This document shows positions 32,410 through 41,405 of a DNA stretch of 50,932 bases, in pieces. Source of the stretch: Actinomycetota bacterium (GTDB lineage: Bacteria; Actinomycetota; Acidimicrobiia; Acidimicrobiales; JAJPHE01); assembly GCA_027315345.1 (NCBI GenBank), contig DAHUYE010000054.1:1-50932 (forward strand), written 5' to 3'. Every line of letters begins with the position of its first letter. Positions within the stretch are counted from its first letter, which is position 1. The position numbers and the translations under genes were made by a program. Below the pieces are notes generated by a model. It ran no database searches. It saw only the letters and a program-made list of their open reading frames with translations, and had not been told where the DNA came from.

Positions 32410-34260
32410 ATGGAGGTCACCGCTGCCAGACTTTCCCAACGCCGGACGGGAGGATCCTCCCTCCGCCGTTTCGGGCCACTGGTAGGGCTCCTCCCAGTTG
32501 TTCTCATTGCCGTCCTGGTACTGCCCTCCTCGCTCAGCCTGCCGCAAGCCAACCCCGACACCACCCCCGAGCTAGCCCCGATACCTCCGAGTAGCCACGC
32601 AGAGCTCAACGCCCCTTCTAACTTTTCCTCCCTCTCCTTGGCAGGGTCTTCCACCTTGGGAGCCGGGAGCGGAACCGCTCCCGGGGCAGGAACAGCCGGC
32701 GGCCTCCCCCCACTTCCGACCTTGGGCGTTCCCTCCGGCCAGGGCGGCAGCCCCCCGGAGCTGTACCAGTGTGTCGGAGGCCGGCAGACCTTCGACACCC
32801 TGTCACCGCCCTGCTCGGCCTATCAGTACCAGGGCAGCAATGGCGGCTCGACCTACCAGGGGGTGAGCGGCGGACTGGTCAAGATCCTCATCTACTACGA
32901 CGGTAATCCCACTCTCAATACCCCACGAGGGGAGGATGCCCCCGATCCGAACACCATCATCAACATGGATGACCCGCCCAAGCAGAACGAGATCGGCCAG
33001 ACTTTCGTGAACCGGGCCTGGGAGCATTACTTCGACCTGCACTACCAGACCTACAACCGCCACGTTCAGTTTTGGGTCCAGTATGGCTCGGAGTCCAGCC
33101 AGGGTACGGCCGACGCCAGCACCAGAGAGGCCGATGCCGCCTTCGGTTACCAGACCGTTCATCCTTTCGCCGTCATCGACTATGGGGATCTGGGTGGGTT
33201 CCAGGATGTCTACAACAACTACATGGTCAGTCACGGGGTCCTTCTGTTCGGCTCCGCTTTCGGCCGTACGAGCGCCTTCTACGACAAGTACCCCGGGCTG
33301 CAATGGGGATACGATCCAACCACGGAGGAAGACGCCCAGTACTACGCCAAGCTGGTCTGCACCAAATTGAACGGTCTGCCCACCGATGACGCCGGAGGGT
33401 CCCTCAATGGCCATCCGCGAAAGTTCGGGTTTATCGAGGACGGAGACCCTTCTGCCACCAACTACGCGGCTGAAGACAGTTTGGTCCTACAGGACCTTAA
33501 GTCGGAGTGCGGGCTAGTCCCTTCCGTGACCGTCAGCTTCCCTCACGATGGCTACGCCGTGGACACCCAGACCGTTCCAAGTTATGCGGTCGAGAATATG
33601 ACCAAGTTCGATCAAGCCGGGGTAACCACCGTGCTCTGGCCGGCGGGCTATGAGGTGAAACAGACCCAGGAGGCCGATCAACTCAATTACGTGCCCGAGT
33701 GGATCCTTGGCGATGATCCGGTTCAGTTCTCCAGCTTCGGTGCGGACTTCCAAGACACCAAGGAATGGGCTCACGCCTGGATCGAGTCCAGCGTTACCTA
33801 CACCCCGGCGGCTCACCAGGAAATCTGTTACCTGGCTTACCGTTCCGTGGACGAATCGGCTGCCGACGCTGACGTTTCTGACATAGCCTGCGCGGAGTAC
33901 AACGACCTGCGGCAGCTCTTTGACGGCATTCAGGTGGCCGGACCCAAGCTGACTCCTCACTCCATCGATGAGGGATTCCATGCCATCCCAGCCGTACCCA
34001 GCACTAATCCTCAGGTTCCGGCCTGCTTCTATAACGCGGGCGACTACACCTGCGTCAAGGACGCAGTGTTGGAGTGGTGGGACGGATCCGGAACGGACCC
34101 AAACAACAGCCAACCTGGCTGTTGGCGCATGATTGAGAATGGAACGCGGTTCCTCAACAACTTCCCGACGGGAAACTTGACGGCTCAGCAGGCGGCGTCA
34201 GACGTCTGCAATGGATACGACACCACTGTCGGCCTCGACTACAACCCCCCCTCGCCATGA
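32410..34260 (+). CDS. Membrane-anchored Liv-type substrate-binding protein (copy 1)
   Basis: This 616-residue protein has a basic N terminus and one hydrophobic helix (about 22-44) without lipobox. A Ser/Gly/Pro/Thr-rich linker runs to about 120, and then comes a type 1 periplasmic-binding-protein fold. Landmarks are VSGGLVKILIYYDG, FVNRAWEHYFDL, the domain-crossing segment FGFIEDGDPSATN and VLWPAGYEV. Several paired cysteines suggest disulfides. Such proteins capture solutes and deliver them to Liv-type permeases; the matching fused permease and ATPases are in the divergent operon. The ligand is not predictable. It overlaps the next gene by 4 bases. It is longer than ordinary LivJ-type proteins (about 370-400 residues) because of the linker and insertions. 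Confidence 0.83.
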   Translation: MEVTAARLSQRRTGGSSLRRFGPLVGLLPVVLIAVLVLPSSLSLPQANPDTTPELAPIPPSSHAELNAPSNFSSLSLAGSSTLGAGSGTAPGAGTAGGLPPLPTLGVPSGQGGSPPELYQCVGGRQTFDTLSPPCSAYQYQGSNGGSTYQGVSGGLVKILIYYDGNPTLNTPRGEDAPDPNTIINMDDPPKQNEIGQTFVNRAWEHYFDLHYQTYNRHVQFWVQYGSESSQGTADASTREADAAFGYQTVHPFAVIDYGDLGGFQDVYNNYMVSHGVLLFGSAFGRTSAFYDKYPGLQWGYDPTTEEDAQYYAKLVCTKLNGLPTDDAGGSLNGHPRKFGFIEDGDPSATNYAAEDSLVLQDLKSECGLVPSVTVSFPHDGYAVDTQTVPSYAVENMTKFDQAGVTTVLWPAGYEVKQTQEADQLNYVPEWILGDDPVQFSSFGADFQDTKEWAHAWIESSVTYTPAAHQEICYLAYRSVDESAADADVSDIACAEYNDLRQLFDGIQVAGPKLTPHSIDEGFHAIPAVPSTNPQVPACFYNAGDYTCVKDAVLEWWDGSGTDPNNSQPGCWRMIENGTRFLNNFPTGNLTAQQAASDVCNGYDTTVGLDYNPPSP

Positions 34261-35321
34261 CCGCTGCGGGCGTGCGCCGAATTACGGTCCCGTTGCTGGC
34301 CTGCGTCTTGGGTCTGGGCTTTCTCTTGACGCTGGCCCGGCCGGCCGGGGCGAACACGGAAGCGACCGTGACCGTAAAGGTCGGCCAGACAGTCAAGCTG
34401 ACCCTGAACGACCTGAGCGGGGACGATGCCACCGGCACGGCCGAAAACGAGGCCGGGTCAGATACCTCCGGTGTCACCCCTCCCGGCCAGGATGCGGCCG
34501 GCTGCGAGGGACCCCCGCCCAATCCGAGTTGCGACGACGTGCCCATCACTTTGGCCGTACCGCAGAGTGAGTTGAAGCCCAATAACGAACTCTTCCTTCA
34601 GACCGTTATCAGCTACAACCCTGGATCGAGGACCAGCACCCCGACGGGCGTCTACCAGAATCAGAATCAGATAACCGGTTGGCTGTGGGAGAACCCCGTG
34701 CCCTCCACGGGTCCAAACGCCGGCACCTACGACGCTACCTGCGCCAACGAGCCGTGTGAGGAAGGAGCCGCCAGCCCCCAGGTGGCGCACTTCGATCTGG
34801 TCATCGACCAGGAGGTCGGATCAACTGACCCCGTATCGGTGGTGATTTCCCTCTTGGATGTGGCCTCCGGCGCCAGTAGCTCGGGCAGCGGGAGCTCCGG
34901 AGGGACATCGGCCGGCGGCGGATCATTCCCCGGCGGGGGGTCAGGAGGTGGCGCCAACGCCTCCGCGGGATCCGGCTCAGGTGCGTCAAGTGGCAGCTCG
35001 GGAGCACCTACCGGGTCCGGTCCGGCACCAGCAGCCGAGCCGAGCGCGCCTATCCCGTCCGCGACTCCCTCAACTCTGCCGACGTTCTCCAGCGATAGCC
35101 AAGGTCCGAGTTCGGTCTTGGCTTCTCTCGCCAATACCGACTTCGGCAGCGAGTTAGGTATTGGCGGTGCCCAATCACTTCGGACGGGACAATTCTTCGG
35201 GACCCCGCCGGCCCGCCCCGCCAGCGGGGTTGCGGTCGCCCTCTCCCTCTTAGTTGGTCCCTTGATGCTGGTCGCCCTCTTGGCCAGCTTGGCCTACCGA
35301 AGGCGCGGGCAGCTGGTCTGA
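34257..35321 (+). CDS. Secreted single-pass protein of unknown function
   Basis: This 354-residue protein has a signal peptide (cleavage likely after ARPAGA, near 31), a beta-rich domain of about 170 residues with five cysteines (AAGCEGPPPNPSCDDVP, DATCANEPCEEG), and a Gly/Ser/Pro-rich stretch (about 203-290). It ends in a C-terminal transmembrane helix followed by RRRGQLV. The topology is therefore outside-in with a short cytoplasmic tail. No LPXTG-type sorting motif is present. It overlaps the binding-protein gene by 4 bases (ATGA) and is almost certainly co-expressed with it, so it may present or stabilise the binding protein. No family is recognised. Confidence 0.75.
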   Translation: MTAAGVRRITVPLLACVLGLGFLLTLARPAGANTEATVTVKVGQTVKLTLNDLSGDDATGTAENEAGSDTSGVTPPGQDAAGCEGPPPNPSCDDVPITLAVPQSELKPNNELFLQTVISYNPGSRTSTPTGVYQNQNQITGWLWENPVPSTGPNAGTYDATCANEPCEEGAASPQVAHFDLVIDQEVGSTDPVSVVISLLDVASGASSSGSGSSGGTSAGGGSFPGGGSGGGANASAGSGSGASSGSSGAPTGSGPAPAAEPSAPIPSATPSTLPTFSSDSQGPSSVLASLANTDFGSELGIGGAQSLRTGQFFGTPPARPASGVAVALSLLVGPLMLVALLASLAYRRRGQLV

Positions 35322-35355
35322 CCTACGGTCCAGGGCGAGCCGAGGGGCCGGAGCG

Positions 35356-36819
35356 ATGGGGGAACTAAGTTTAGGCAAACGGCTTCGGGCATCAAGGCTT
35401 GGCCCGGCGGCTGCCCTGGTCGCCCAGCTGCCGGGAGCCAGTCCCGCCCTGACGGGCCTCTGGGTCGCAGCCCTGCTGATCAGCATGCTGGTGCCGCTCG
35501 GCTTCGCCCTGGCCAGCGGGGCCCTGGTGGGAAGCGTTCCCCCCGCCTTGCGTTCGGGCATGGACTCCGCCGCCGGTCACCGTCTCCTGTGGGCGCTGGG
35601 CGCCACCGCCCTGCTCTTCGCCCTCCTCCAGTCCACCTCCCCGCTGCTCGGGGCCCTGGGCGAGGTTCTGGGCCGCCGGCTCAACGGCTCACTGCGCCGG
35701 CGGGTCATGGCGGCCGCCCTCACCCCGGCCGGGATCGGTCATCTCGAGGACCCGGCACTGCTCGACCTGGTGTCCCAGGCTCAGGGCGTCGGCACCGGCC
35801 AGTTCACCCCCGGACAGGCCACCACCGCCCTGACCGGGATGCTCAGCAACCGCCTGGGCGGAGCGCTGGCGGGCTGCCTGCTCTTCACCTACCGGTGGTG
35901 GCTGGCCGTATTAGTCATCGGAGCCGACCTGGCCATCGTCCGGATCCAGAGCTGGGAGCTCAAGCGGAGTCTGGCCGGGCTCACCGATGAAGCCGAGACC
36001 TTCCGCCGAGCCGGATACATCCGGGATCTCGCCCTGACCCCGGAGGCGGCCAAGGAGAGCCGGATCTTCGGCCTGGATGCCTGGCTGGTGAAGCGATTCG
36101 GAGAGGAGTGGACCTCTGCCATGACGGCGGTGTGGCAGGCCCGCCAGCGCGGCCGCTGGGCCGTCTTCGCCTCCATAGGCGCCGCTGGCCTGGTCGAGGG
36201 CGTCGCCTACTGGTTGGTCGGTGACGCCGCCGTGCGCCACCAAATCACCCTCGGCCACCTGACCGTCCTGATCGGCGCCGTCCAGGGCGCCTCGGGCATT
36301 CTGGCCATCAACTCCAACTGGCTACAGATCAACTACGGAGCCTCCGCCGTTCCCCGGGCCCTGGAACTCGAGAAGCGGGCCGCCGCCATCACGACCTCCG
36401 GCCGGTTACCGGCCTCGGGCCTGCCCGCCCGCTCGGTCCGATTCGAGCAGGTCCGGTTCGCCTATCCGGGCTCGGCTCACGAGGTCTACACCGGCCTCGA
36501 CCTGGAGATCGAAGCCGGCACTTCCCTGGCCATCGTGGGCCAGAACGGCGCCGGAAAGACCAGGCTAATGAAGTTGCTGGCCCGGCTCTACGACCCCACC
36601 GGCGGCACCATCACCGTGGACGGCATCCCCCTGACCGAGATCGACCCTGGCCAGTGGCAGCGGCGCATAGCCGCCATCTTCCAGGACTTCGTCCGCTTCG
36701 ACCTCGAGGCCGGGGACAACATCGTCTTCTCGGACAGTCCCGGACAACGAGACGCGCAGCTCCTCGACCACGCCGCTGGCCGGGCCGGTGCGGCCGAGTT
36801 GGTGGCTGGCCTGCCCTGA
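35356..36819 (+). CDS. ABC exporter truncated within its ATPase domain
   Basis: This 487-residue protein begins like a fused ABC exporter, with a six-helix transmembrane domain (about 30-320) and then an ATPase domain with SVRFEQVRFAYPG (A-loop region), Walker A GQNGAGKT near 394 and a Q-loop in AAIFQDFVRF. The frame stops right after ELVAGLP, just before the point where family members have the LSGGQ signature, Walker B and H-loop. About 110 residues are missing. ATP hydrolysis is not expected, so it is probably a decaying gene. The next gene begins within 70 bases and no missing part is seen in other frames. A sequencing or assembly artefact would have to be a deletion. Confidence 0.8.
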   Translation: MGELSLGKRLRASRLGPAAALVAQLPGASPALTGLWVAALLISMLVPLGFALASGALVGSVPPALRSGMDSAAGHRLLWALGATALLFALLQSTSPLLGALGEVLGRRLNGSLRRRVMAAALTPAGIGHLEDPALLDLVSQAQGVGTGQFTPGQATTALTGMLSNRLGGALAGCLLFTYRWWLAVLVIGADLAIVRIQSWELKRSLAGLTDEAETFRRAGYIRDLALTPEAAKESRIFGLDAWLVKRFGEEWTSAMTAVWQARQRGRWAVFASIGAAGLVEGVAYWLVGDAAVRHQITLGHLTVLIGAVQGASGILAINSNWLQINYGASAVPRALELEKRAAAITTSGRLPASGLPARSVRFEQVRFAYPGSAHEVYTGLDLEIEAGTSLAIVGQNGAGKTRLMKLLARLYDPTGGTITVDGIPLTEIDPGQWQRRIAAIFQDFVRFDLEAGDNIVFSDSPGQRDAQLLDHAAGRAGAAELVAGLP

Positions 36820-36885
36820 GTGAATTTCTGGCGTCGCCACCCTGGCGGCTGCCCGCAGGCCGGGCCGGTGAGCCAGGATGGCACC

Positions 36886-38589
36886 GTGAAGCCCTCCACC
36901 CCGGTCAGGCCGAACCTGAGCCGGCGATCGTTCCTGACCGGCGGGGCCGCCATGGCGGCGGCCGCTCTAGGCGAGCCGGTCATCCAGAGCGTCTTCAGCG
37001 GCCCGGCCCGGGCCGCCCCACCCGCCGCCCTGCGGGCCCCGGGCAGCCTCCGCTATCCCAACCTGGCGGCGGGGACCGACACCATGCCCGGGGTCGAACA
37101 GATCGTCATCCTCATGATGGAGAACCACTCCTACGACAACTTCTTCGGCATGCTGGGCCGGGGACCCGGCCAGTCCCCCCGGGGCGATGGCTTCACCATC
37201 GGGGCTGACGGGCTGCCCACCGCCACCAACCCGTATCCCGATGGCCGGATCCAGAGGGCCTTCAGGATGCCGACCACCTGCCAGCTCCCCAGCCGACCCA
37301 GTCAGGAGTGGAGCGCCTCCCACAACGCCTACAACGGCGGGCGCAACGACGGCTTTGTCAGCACCCCCATCAGCCCGGCCAGCACCGAGACCGTCGGCGG
37401 GGTGGCCATGGGTTACTGGACGGGCGAGGATCTGCCCTTCACCTACGGCTTGGCCGGCACCTTTCCCATCGGGGACCGCTGGTTCTGCTCGGTGCTCGGC
37501 CAGACCGACCCCAACCGGCGCTACCTCATTGCCGCCACCTCGGCCGGAATGGTGGACGACATCGGGACCTCCCCCGGCAACGCCGAACAGGACTCCCTAC
37601 TCACCATTCCGGCGCCGGCCGGGACCATCTTCAACCAGCTCGACCGCCACGGCATCAGCTGGGCCGACTACGTGTACTCCTACCCGACCGGGGCCACCCC
37701 GGAGCTGTTCGTCACCAACGACGCCGCCACCGAGGCCAACAACCACAAGCCCTTCGACCAGTTCTTCATCGACGCCGCGGCCGGAAAACTCCCCTCGGTT
37801 GCGCTGCTGGACGAGAACTTCTCCACCCAGTCCCAGGAGAACCCCCAGAACATCGTGGAGGGCGAGGCGATGATGGCCCAGGTGGTCCGGGCCATCGGTG
37901 CCTCTCCCCAGTGGGCGACCACCCTCCTGGTCATCATCTGGGACGAACACGGCGGCTACTACGACCACGTCCCTCCCCCGGTGGCCGTCGCTCCCGATGC
38001 CATCCCGCCCGTGGTCGAGCCCACCGAGTCGCTCTATGACGGTTTTGCCCGTTACGGCTTCCGGGTTCCGTCGGTGGTGGTCTCTCCTTACGCCAAGACG
38101 GACTACGTCAGTCACCTCGTCTACGACCACACGTCGATCCTGGCCATGATCGAGCGCAAATGGAACCTGCCGGCTCTGACTTACCGGGACGCCAACGCCA
38201 ACGACCTGACCGACTTCCTGGACATGGCCGCCCTGGCCCGCCGCCGGCCGACCTTCCCCACCCTGCCCGAGCTGCCCGCGGCCGGTGACACCCCCGCCGC
38301 CCTCCTCTGCTCCAAGGACGGTCCGGGGGTCATACCTCCGGCGGACTCCATCCTGGCCGCACCCGGCCCCGTTGCCACCGGCCCGGCCGCGGGGCCCAAC
38401 GCCGGGCCGGCGGCCACCGGCCATCCGACGGGTCCCTCGCTGCCGAAGACGGGGGGCTCGGACGGTCCCGCCGAGGTGGTGGCGGCCGGGTTGGTCGGAG
38501 CCGGAGCCGCCCTGGGGTGGTGGTCGAGACGACGGCGGGCCGGCCATCAGCCCGGAGCCGGGATTGCCCCGACTCCGGCGGGGGAATGA
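36886..38589 (+). CDS. Tat-exported phospholipase C/acid phosphatase-type phosphoesterase with LPKTG tail
   Basis: This 567-residue enzyme starts at GTG 36886, which has AGGA 7 bases upstream and places the Tat motif SRRSFLTGG close to the N terminus. The phosphoesterase domain (PF04185 type) has the metal-binding block MMENHSYDNFFG, later FDQFFIDAAAGKLPSVALLDE, and IIWDEHGGYYDHVPPP. It would hydrolyse phosphate monoesters or phospholipid head groups outside the cell. The C terminus has LPKTG, then a hydrophobic helix, then RRRR, the layout of a sortase sorting signal. No sortase gene is in the window. Wall anchoring is inferred. An upstream GTG at 36820 would lengthen it by 22 residues. Confidence 0.87.
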   Translation: MKPSTPVRPNLSRRSFLTGGAAMAAAALGEPVIQSVFSGPARAAPPAALRAPGSLRYPNLAAGTDTMPGVEQIVILMMENHSYDNFFGMLGRGPGQSPRGDGFTIGADGLPTATNPYPDGRIQRAFRMPTTCQLPSRPSQEWSASHNAYNGGRNDGFVSTPISPASTETVGGVAMGYWTGEDLPFTYGLAGTFPIGDRWFCSVLGQTDPNRRYLIAATSAGMVDDIGTSPGNAEQDSLLTIPAPAGTIFNQLDRHGISWADYVYSYPTGATPELFVTNDAATEANNHKPFDQFFIDAAAGKLPSVALLDENFSTQSQENPQNIVEGEAMMAQVVRAIGASPQWATTLLVIIWDEHGGYYDHVPPPVAVAPDAIPPVVEPTESLYDGFARYGFRVPSVVVSPYAKTDYVSHLVYDHTSILAMIERKWNLPALTYRDANANDLTDFLDMAALARRRPTFPTLPELPAAGDTPAALLCSKDGPGVIPPADSILAAPGPVATGPAAGPNAGPAATGHPTGPSLPKTGGSDGPAEVVAAGLVGAGAALGWWSRRRRAGHQPGAGIAPTPAGE

Positions 38590-38590
38590 G

Positions 38591-38713
38591 ATGGCCATGC
38601 TCACACTCATCATCCTGATTGCCCTGATCGTTGTTCTGGCCGGAGGCTTCGGCGGGCGTCGCTACTACGCCGGTCGCCGCACCGTGGTGGTACGCGATCG
38701 GGAGATCCTCTGA
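38591..38713 (+). CDS. Small single-pass membrane protein, 40 residues
   Basis: ATG 38591 opens one base after the phosphoesterase stop (TGAGATG) and reads 40 codons to TGA 38711. The protein has one hydrophobic helix (LTLIILIALIVVLAGG), then GGRRYYAGRR and VVVRDREIL. Its tight placement, clean helix and positive flank suggest a genuine small membrane protein, perhaps a regulator or anchor partner of the preceding enzyme. No family is recognised. Confidence 0.5.
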   Translation: MAMLTLIILIALIVVLAGGFGGRRYYAGRRTVVVRDREIL

Positions 38714-38729
38714 TCCAGCCCGGCTCCCG

Positions 38730-39395
38730 GTGAGCTTTCCGCCCGGGTTCTTTGATCGCAGCGATCCGGAACCGGACGAGGAGTTCTACGCCTCGCCCCG
38801 CTTCGTCACCCATATAGACGACCGGGCCATAGCCGCCGTGAGCAGCCTTTATGAGGAACTGGGCGTGCCGGAGGGGGACGTTCTGGATCTCATGAGTTCC
38901 TGGGTGTCGCATCTTCCCCGGCCGCCTCGCAGCCTCTGTGCGCTGGGCATGAACGCCGAAGAGCTGGCGGCCAACCCCATGGCCACGTCCCGGGTCCGCC
39001 AGGACCTGAACCAGACCCAGCATCTCCCCTTCCCCGATGGCAGCTTCGATGCCGTGCTCTGCTGCGTCTCGGTCGACTACCTCACGGCCCCGGTCGAGGT
39101 CTTCGGGGAGGCCCGGCGGGTCCTACGCGCCTCTGGAGTGATGGTCTGCACCTTCTCCAACCGTCTCTTCCCGACCAAGGCCATCCGGGGTTGGCTTTAC
39201 GCCACCGATGCCGAGCGGGTGCGGATCGTGGAGGATTACTTCCGCCACAGCGGTCCATGGGAAGGACCGGCCAGCCGGACGTGTCTCCGTCCCGACGGGC
39301 TGGGCGATCCTCTCTACGCCGTCTGGGCCCGCCGTCCCGGACGCGGCCTGGTCGACCCGGCCCTGGCTCCTCTGACCCGGTCCGTGCCGACCTAA
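38730..39395 (+). CDS. Methyltransferase-like protein (type 11 core)
   Basis: This 221-residue protein starts at GTG 38730; the frame is open further upstream, but that part overlaps the small membrane-protein gene and lacks a typical sequence. The core matches the second half of a class I SAM-dependent methyltransferase: GDVLDLMSSWVSHL in place of the usual glycine-rich motif I, LGMNAEELAANP, then LPFPDGSFDAVLCCVSVDYL (motif IV region) and ARRVLRASGVMVCTFSN. The glycine-rich SAM loop is weak (LDLMSSWVS), so binding of SAM may differ. I recall similar small proteins in actinobacteria and cyanobacteria annotated only as methyltransferase-like. The function is unknown. Confidence 0.75.
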   Translation: MSFPPGFFDRSDPEPDEEFYASPRFVTHIDDRAIAAVSSLYEELGVPEGDVLDLMSSWVSHLPRPPRSLCALGMNAEELAANPMATSRVRQDLNQTQHLPFPDGSFDAVLCCVSVDYLTAPVEVFGEARRVLRASGVMVCTFSNRLFPTKAIRGWLYATDAERVRIVEDYFRHSGPWEGPASRTCLRPDGLGDPLYAVWARRPGRGLVDPALAPLTRSVPT

Positions 39396-39408
39396 TGGCC
39401 ACCCCGGA

Positions 39409-40311
39409 TCAGCGCAGGGCGGTCTTGACCGCCGCCGCGATCACCCCGGCCATCCGGGTGTAACCGAACGGGGTGGGGTGGACTCCGTCCGGACCGATCA
39501 GATCCGGCTGGTCGGAGGGCTGAGCCAGGAAGGACGCCTCCACGTCGGCCAGGGTGATCCGCATGCCGACCATCCGTCCCTCCGGCACCACCCGGGTCCG
39601 GATGGAGTCGTCATAGGCGTGGGCGGTGGGATCGCGGGATGTCAGGCCGATGGGAGGGATGGTGCACAGAACAATGCTCTGGCCGGGGTCCAACCAATCC
39701 AACTCCCCCAGGAGGTGCCACAGGCGAGCCGTCATGTCGCTGACGAACTGCGTCCGCTCGCCCGGCTCGGCGGAGTTGTAGCCCCCGGGGAAGTCGTGCT
39801 GGGGGTCGAAGGACTGGGTGACGTCATTGGTCCCGATAAGGAGCACGGTCACCTGCGGTCGGAAGGGTGAATGCTGGGCGTTACCGGTCATCCAGTCCCC
39901 GCCGTCGGCCCCCGAGCTGGAGTCGGCGTGGTCCAGATCGGTGCTCACCTGGTCGATCCGGTACCCGGGGTGCCCGTCGTGGCGGTAGGCAAAAGGATCC
40001 GCGCCCACCGGTGGGTTGGCGGTGGAGGTGCCGGCGTAGACAACCCCGATGCCCTCGGCTTTGAGGTCCCCGATCAAGGGGCCACGGTAGCCACCCGGGG
40101 TTGCGGCGTCGGGCCCGGACTCCCCGAAGGTGATGGAGTCACCCAGGGGATAGAGCATCACCGCGGTGCCAGAAGCGGCCGCCGCCGGGCGGTCCGAAGG
40201 ACCCTGGGTCGTCCCCTGCGCTGAGGCCCCGGGCGCCAATAGCAGCGCCAGCAGCGCCAGCGATGTCCCGATCGGTCCAGCCGACCACCAGGGGGCCACT
40301 CCCGCTCCCAC
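39409..40311 (-). CDS. Secreted SGNH/GDSL-family hydrolase
   Basis: This 300-residue protein has a signal peptide with likely cleavage after APGASA near residue 31. The SGNH core shows block I YPLGDSITFGE with the nucleophile Ser, GTSTANPP and GHPGYRID in block II, the Asn block VLLIGTNDV, and DGVHPTPFGY with the Asp-His pair. It is an esterase or lipase acting outside the cell; the substrate is not predictable. It starts at a GTG, 54 bases after the aldo/keto reductase stop on the same strand, and ends near the methyltransferase-like gene (convergent). It is a different subfamily from the SGNH lipoprotein at 9948-11345, lacking the N-terminal beta domain and lipobox. Confidence 0.87.
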   Translation of the reverse strand: MGAGVAPWWSAGPIGTSLALLALLLAPGASAQGTTQGPSDRPAAAASGTAVMLYPLGDSITFGESGPDAATPGGYRGPLIGDLKAEGIGVVYAGTSTANPPVGADPFAYRHDGHPGYRIDQVSTDLDHADSSSGADGGDWMTGNAQHSPFRPQVTVLLIGTNDVTQSFDPQHDFPGGYNSAEPGERTQFVSDMTARLWHLLGELDWLDPGQSIVLCTIPPIGLTSRDPTAHAYDDSIRTRVVPEGRMVGMRITLADVEASFLAQPSDQPDLIGPDGVHPTPFGYTRMAGVIAAAVKTALR

Positions 40312-40365
40312 GTTCTGACATTCGACCTCCGCGCCGCCCTATCCTCCTGGAGCGGGTGGAGGGCC

Positions 40366-41316
40366 TCAGCCTTCGGCCACCGCCTCTTCCAGGATCTGAT
40401 CGATCCGGTCCAGGTCGGCCTGACTGAGGCTCCAACCGGCGGCGGAGGAGTTGGCCTCGACCTGTTCCACCCTGGTGGCTCCGGCAATGACCGAGGTCAT
40501 CCCGGGCAGGGCCAGCAGCCAGGCGAAGGCCAGGTCCAGGAGGCTGTGGCCACTTTCCCGGGCAAAGCTCGTCAGGGCCTCCAGCCGGGAGAAGTTGCGG
40601 TCGGTCAGGACCTGGGAACGGCGCTCCTCGGGCATGGAGGCCAGACGGGTGCCTTCGGGCGTGCCCTCGCCCCTCACGTACTTACCGGTCAACAGGCCGC
40701 TGGCCAGGGGGAAGAAGGGCAGGAAGCCCAGACCGTCCTCGACACAGGCCGGCAGGACCTCGTCCCGAGCCCGGCGCCGGAGGAGGTTGAGCTCGTTCTG
40801 GGCCGAGACGAACCGGGCCCAGCCCTTCTGACGCGAAATCGCTTCGCTCTGGTGAATCTGTTCGGCGGAGAAGTTGGAGTTACCGATCTCGAGCACCTTG
40901 CCCGCCTGCACCAGCTTGTCCAGCGCCTCCAGAGTCTCCTCCAGCGGCACGTCGGGATCAGGCCGATGCTGCTGGTAGAGGTCGATCCGGTCGGTACCGA
41001 GCCGGCGCAGGCTGTCCTCGACCGCCTGGGCGATCCAGCGGGCGCTCGCACCCCGGTGCTCGGGATCGCTGTCCACCGGGCTGGCGAACTTGGAGGCGAT
41101 GACGACCTCGTCCCGCCGGCCCTCCAGGGCCTTGCCCAGGAAGACCTCGGACTGGGTGGCGCCGTAGACGTCGGCAGTGTCAAAGAAGTTGATGCCGGCC
41201 TCCAGAGCGGCGTTCACGACCCGGGAGGACTGCTCCTGGTCACAGCGCATGCCGAAGTTGTTGCACCCCAGGCCGATGACGCTCACGTCCAGGCTTCCCA
41301 GCTTCCGGGTCTCCAC
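40366..41316 (-). CDS. Aldo/keto reductase
   Basis: This 316-residue NADPH-dependent oxidoreductase has the TIM-barrel pattern METRKLGSLDVSVIGLGCNNFG, the catalytic Asp and Tyr in FFDTADVYG, Lys in VIASKF and His in YQQHRPDP. Cofactor-binding landmarks are FFPLASGLLTGKY and VIAGATRVEQVEAN near the C terminus. It reduces aldehydes or ketones in the cytosol; the closest group is the YghZ/Tas-like family. It is followed after 54 bases by the secreted SGNH hydrolase and is divergent from the anchored protein at 41426. Confidence 0.93.
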   Translation of the reverse strand: METRKLGSLDVSVIGLGCNNFGMRCDQEQSSRVVNAALEAGINFFDTADVYGATQSEVFLGKALEGRRDEVVIASKFASPVDSDPEHRGASARWIAQAVEDSLRRLGTDRIDLYQQHRPDPDVPLEETLEALDKLVQAGKVLEIGNSNFSAEQIHQSEAISRQKGWARFVSAQNELNLLRRRARDEVLPACVEDGLGFLPFFPLASGLLTGKYVRGEGTPEGTRLASMPEERRSQVLTDRNFSRLEALTSFARESGHSLLDLAFAWLLALPGMTSVIAGATRVEQVEANSSAAGWSLSQADLDRIDQILEEAVAEG

Positions 41317-41405
41317 TCGACTCCCCCTTAGACGGCCCGCCCGCCCACCGGATGGGACCGCTCGGCCAGGTTATCGGCCGGGGTGAACAGGCCGGGCGGC
41401 CGGCA

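Noticed and set aside
34257-35321. Sortase-anchored protein
   Set aside because: It has a C-terminal helix and Arg tail but no LPXTG-like motif before the helix.
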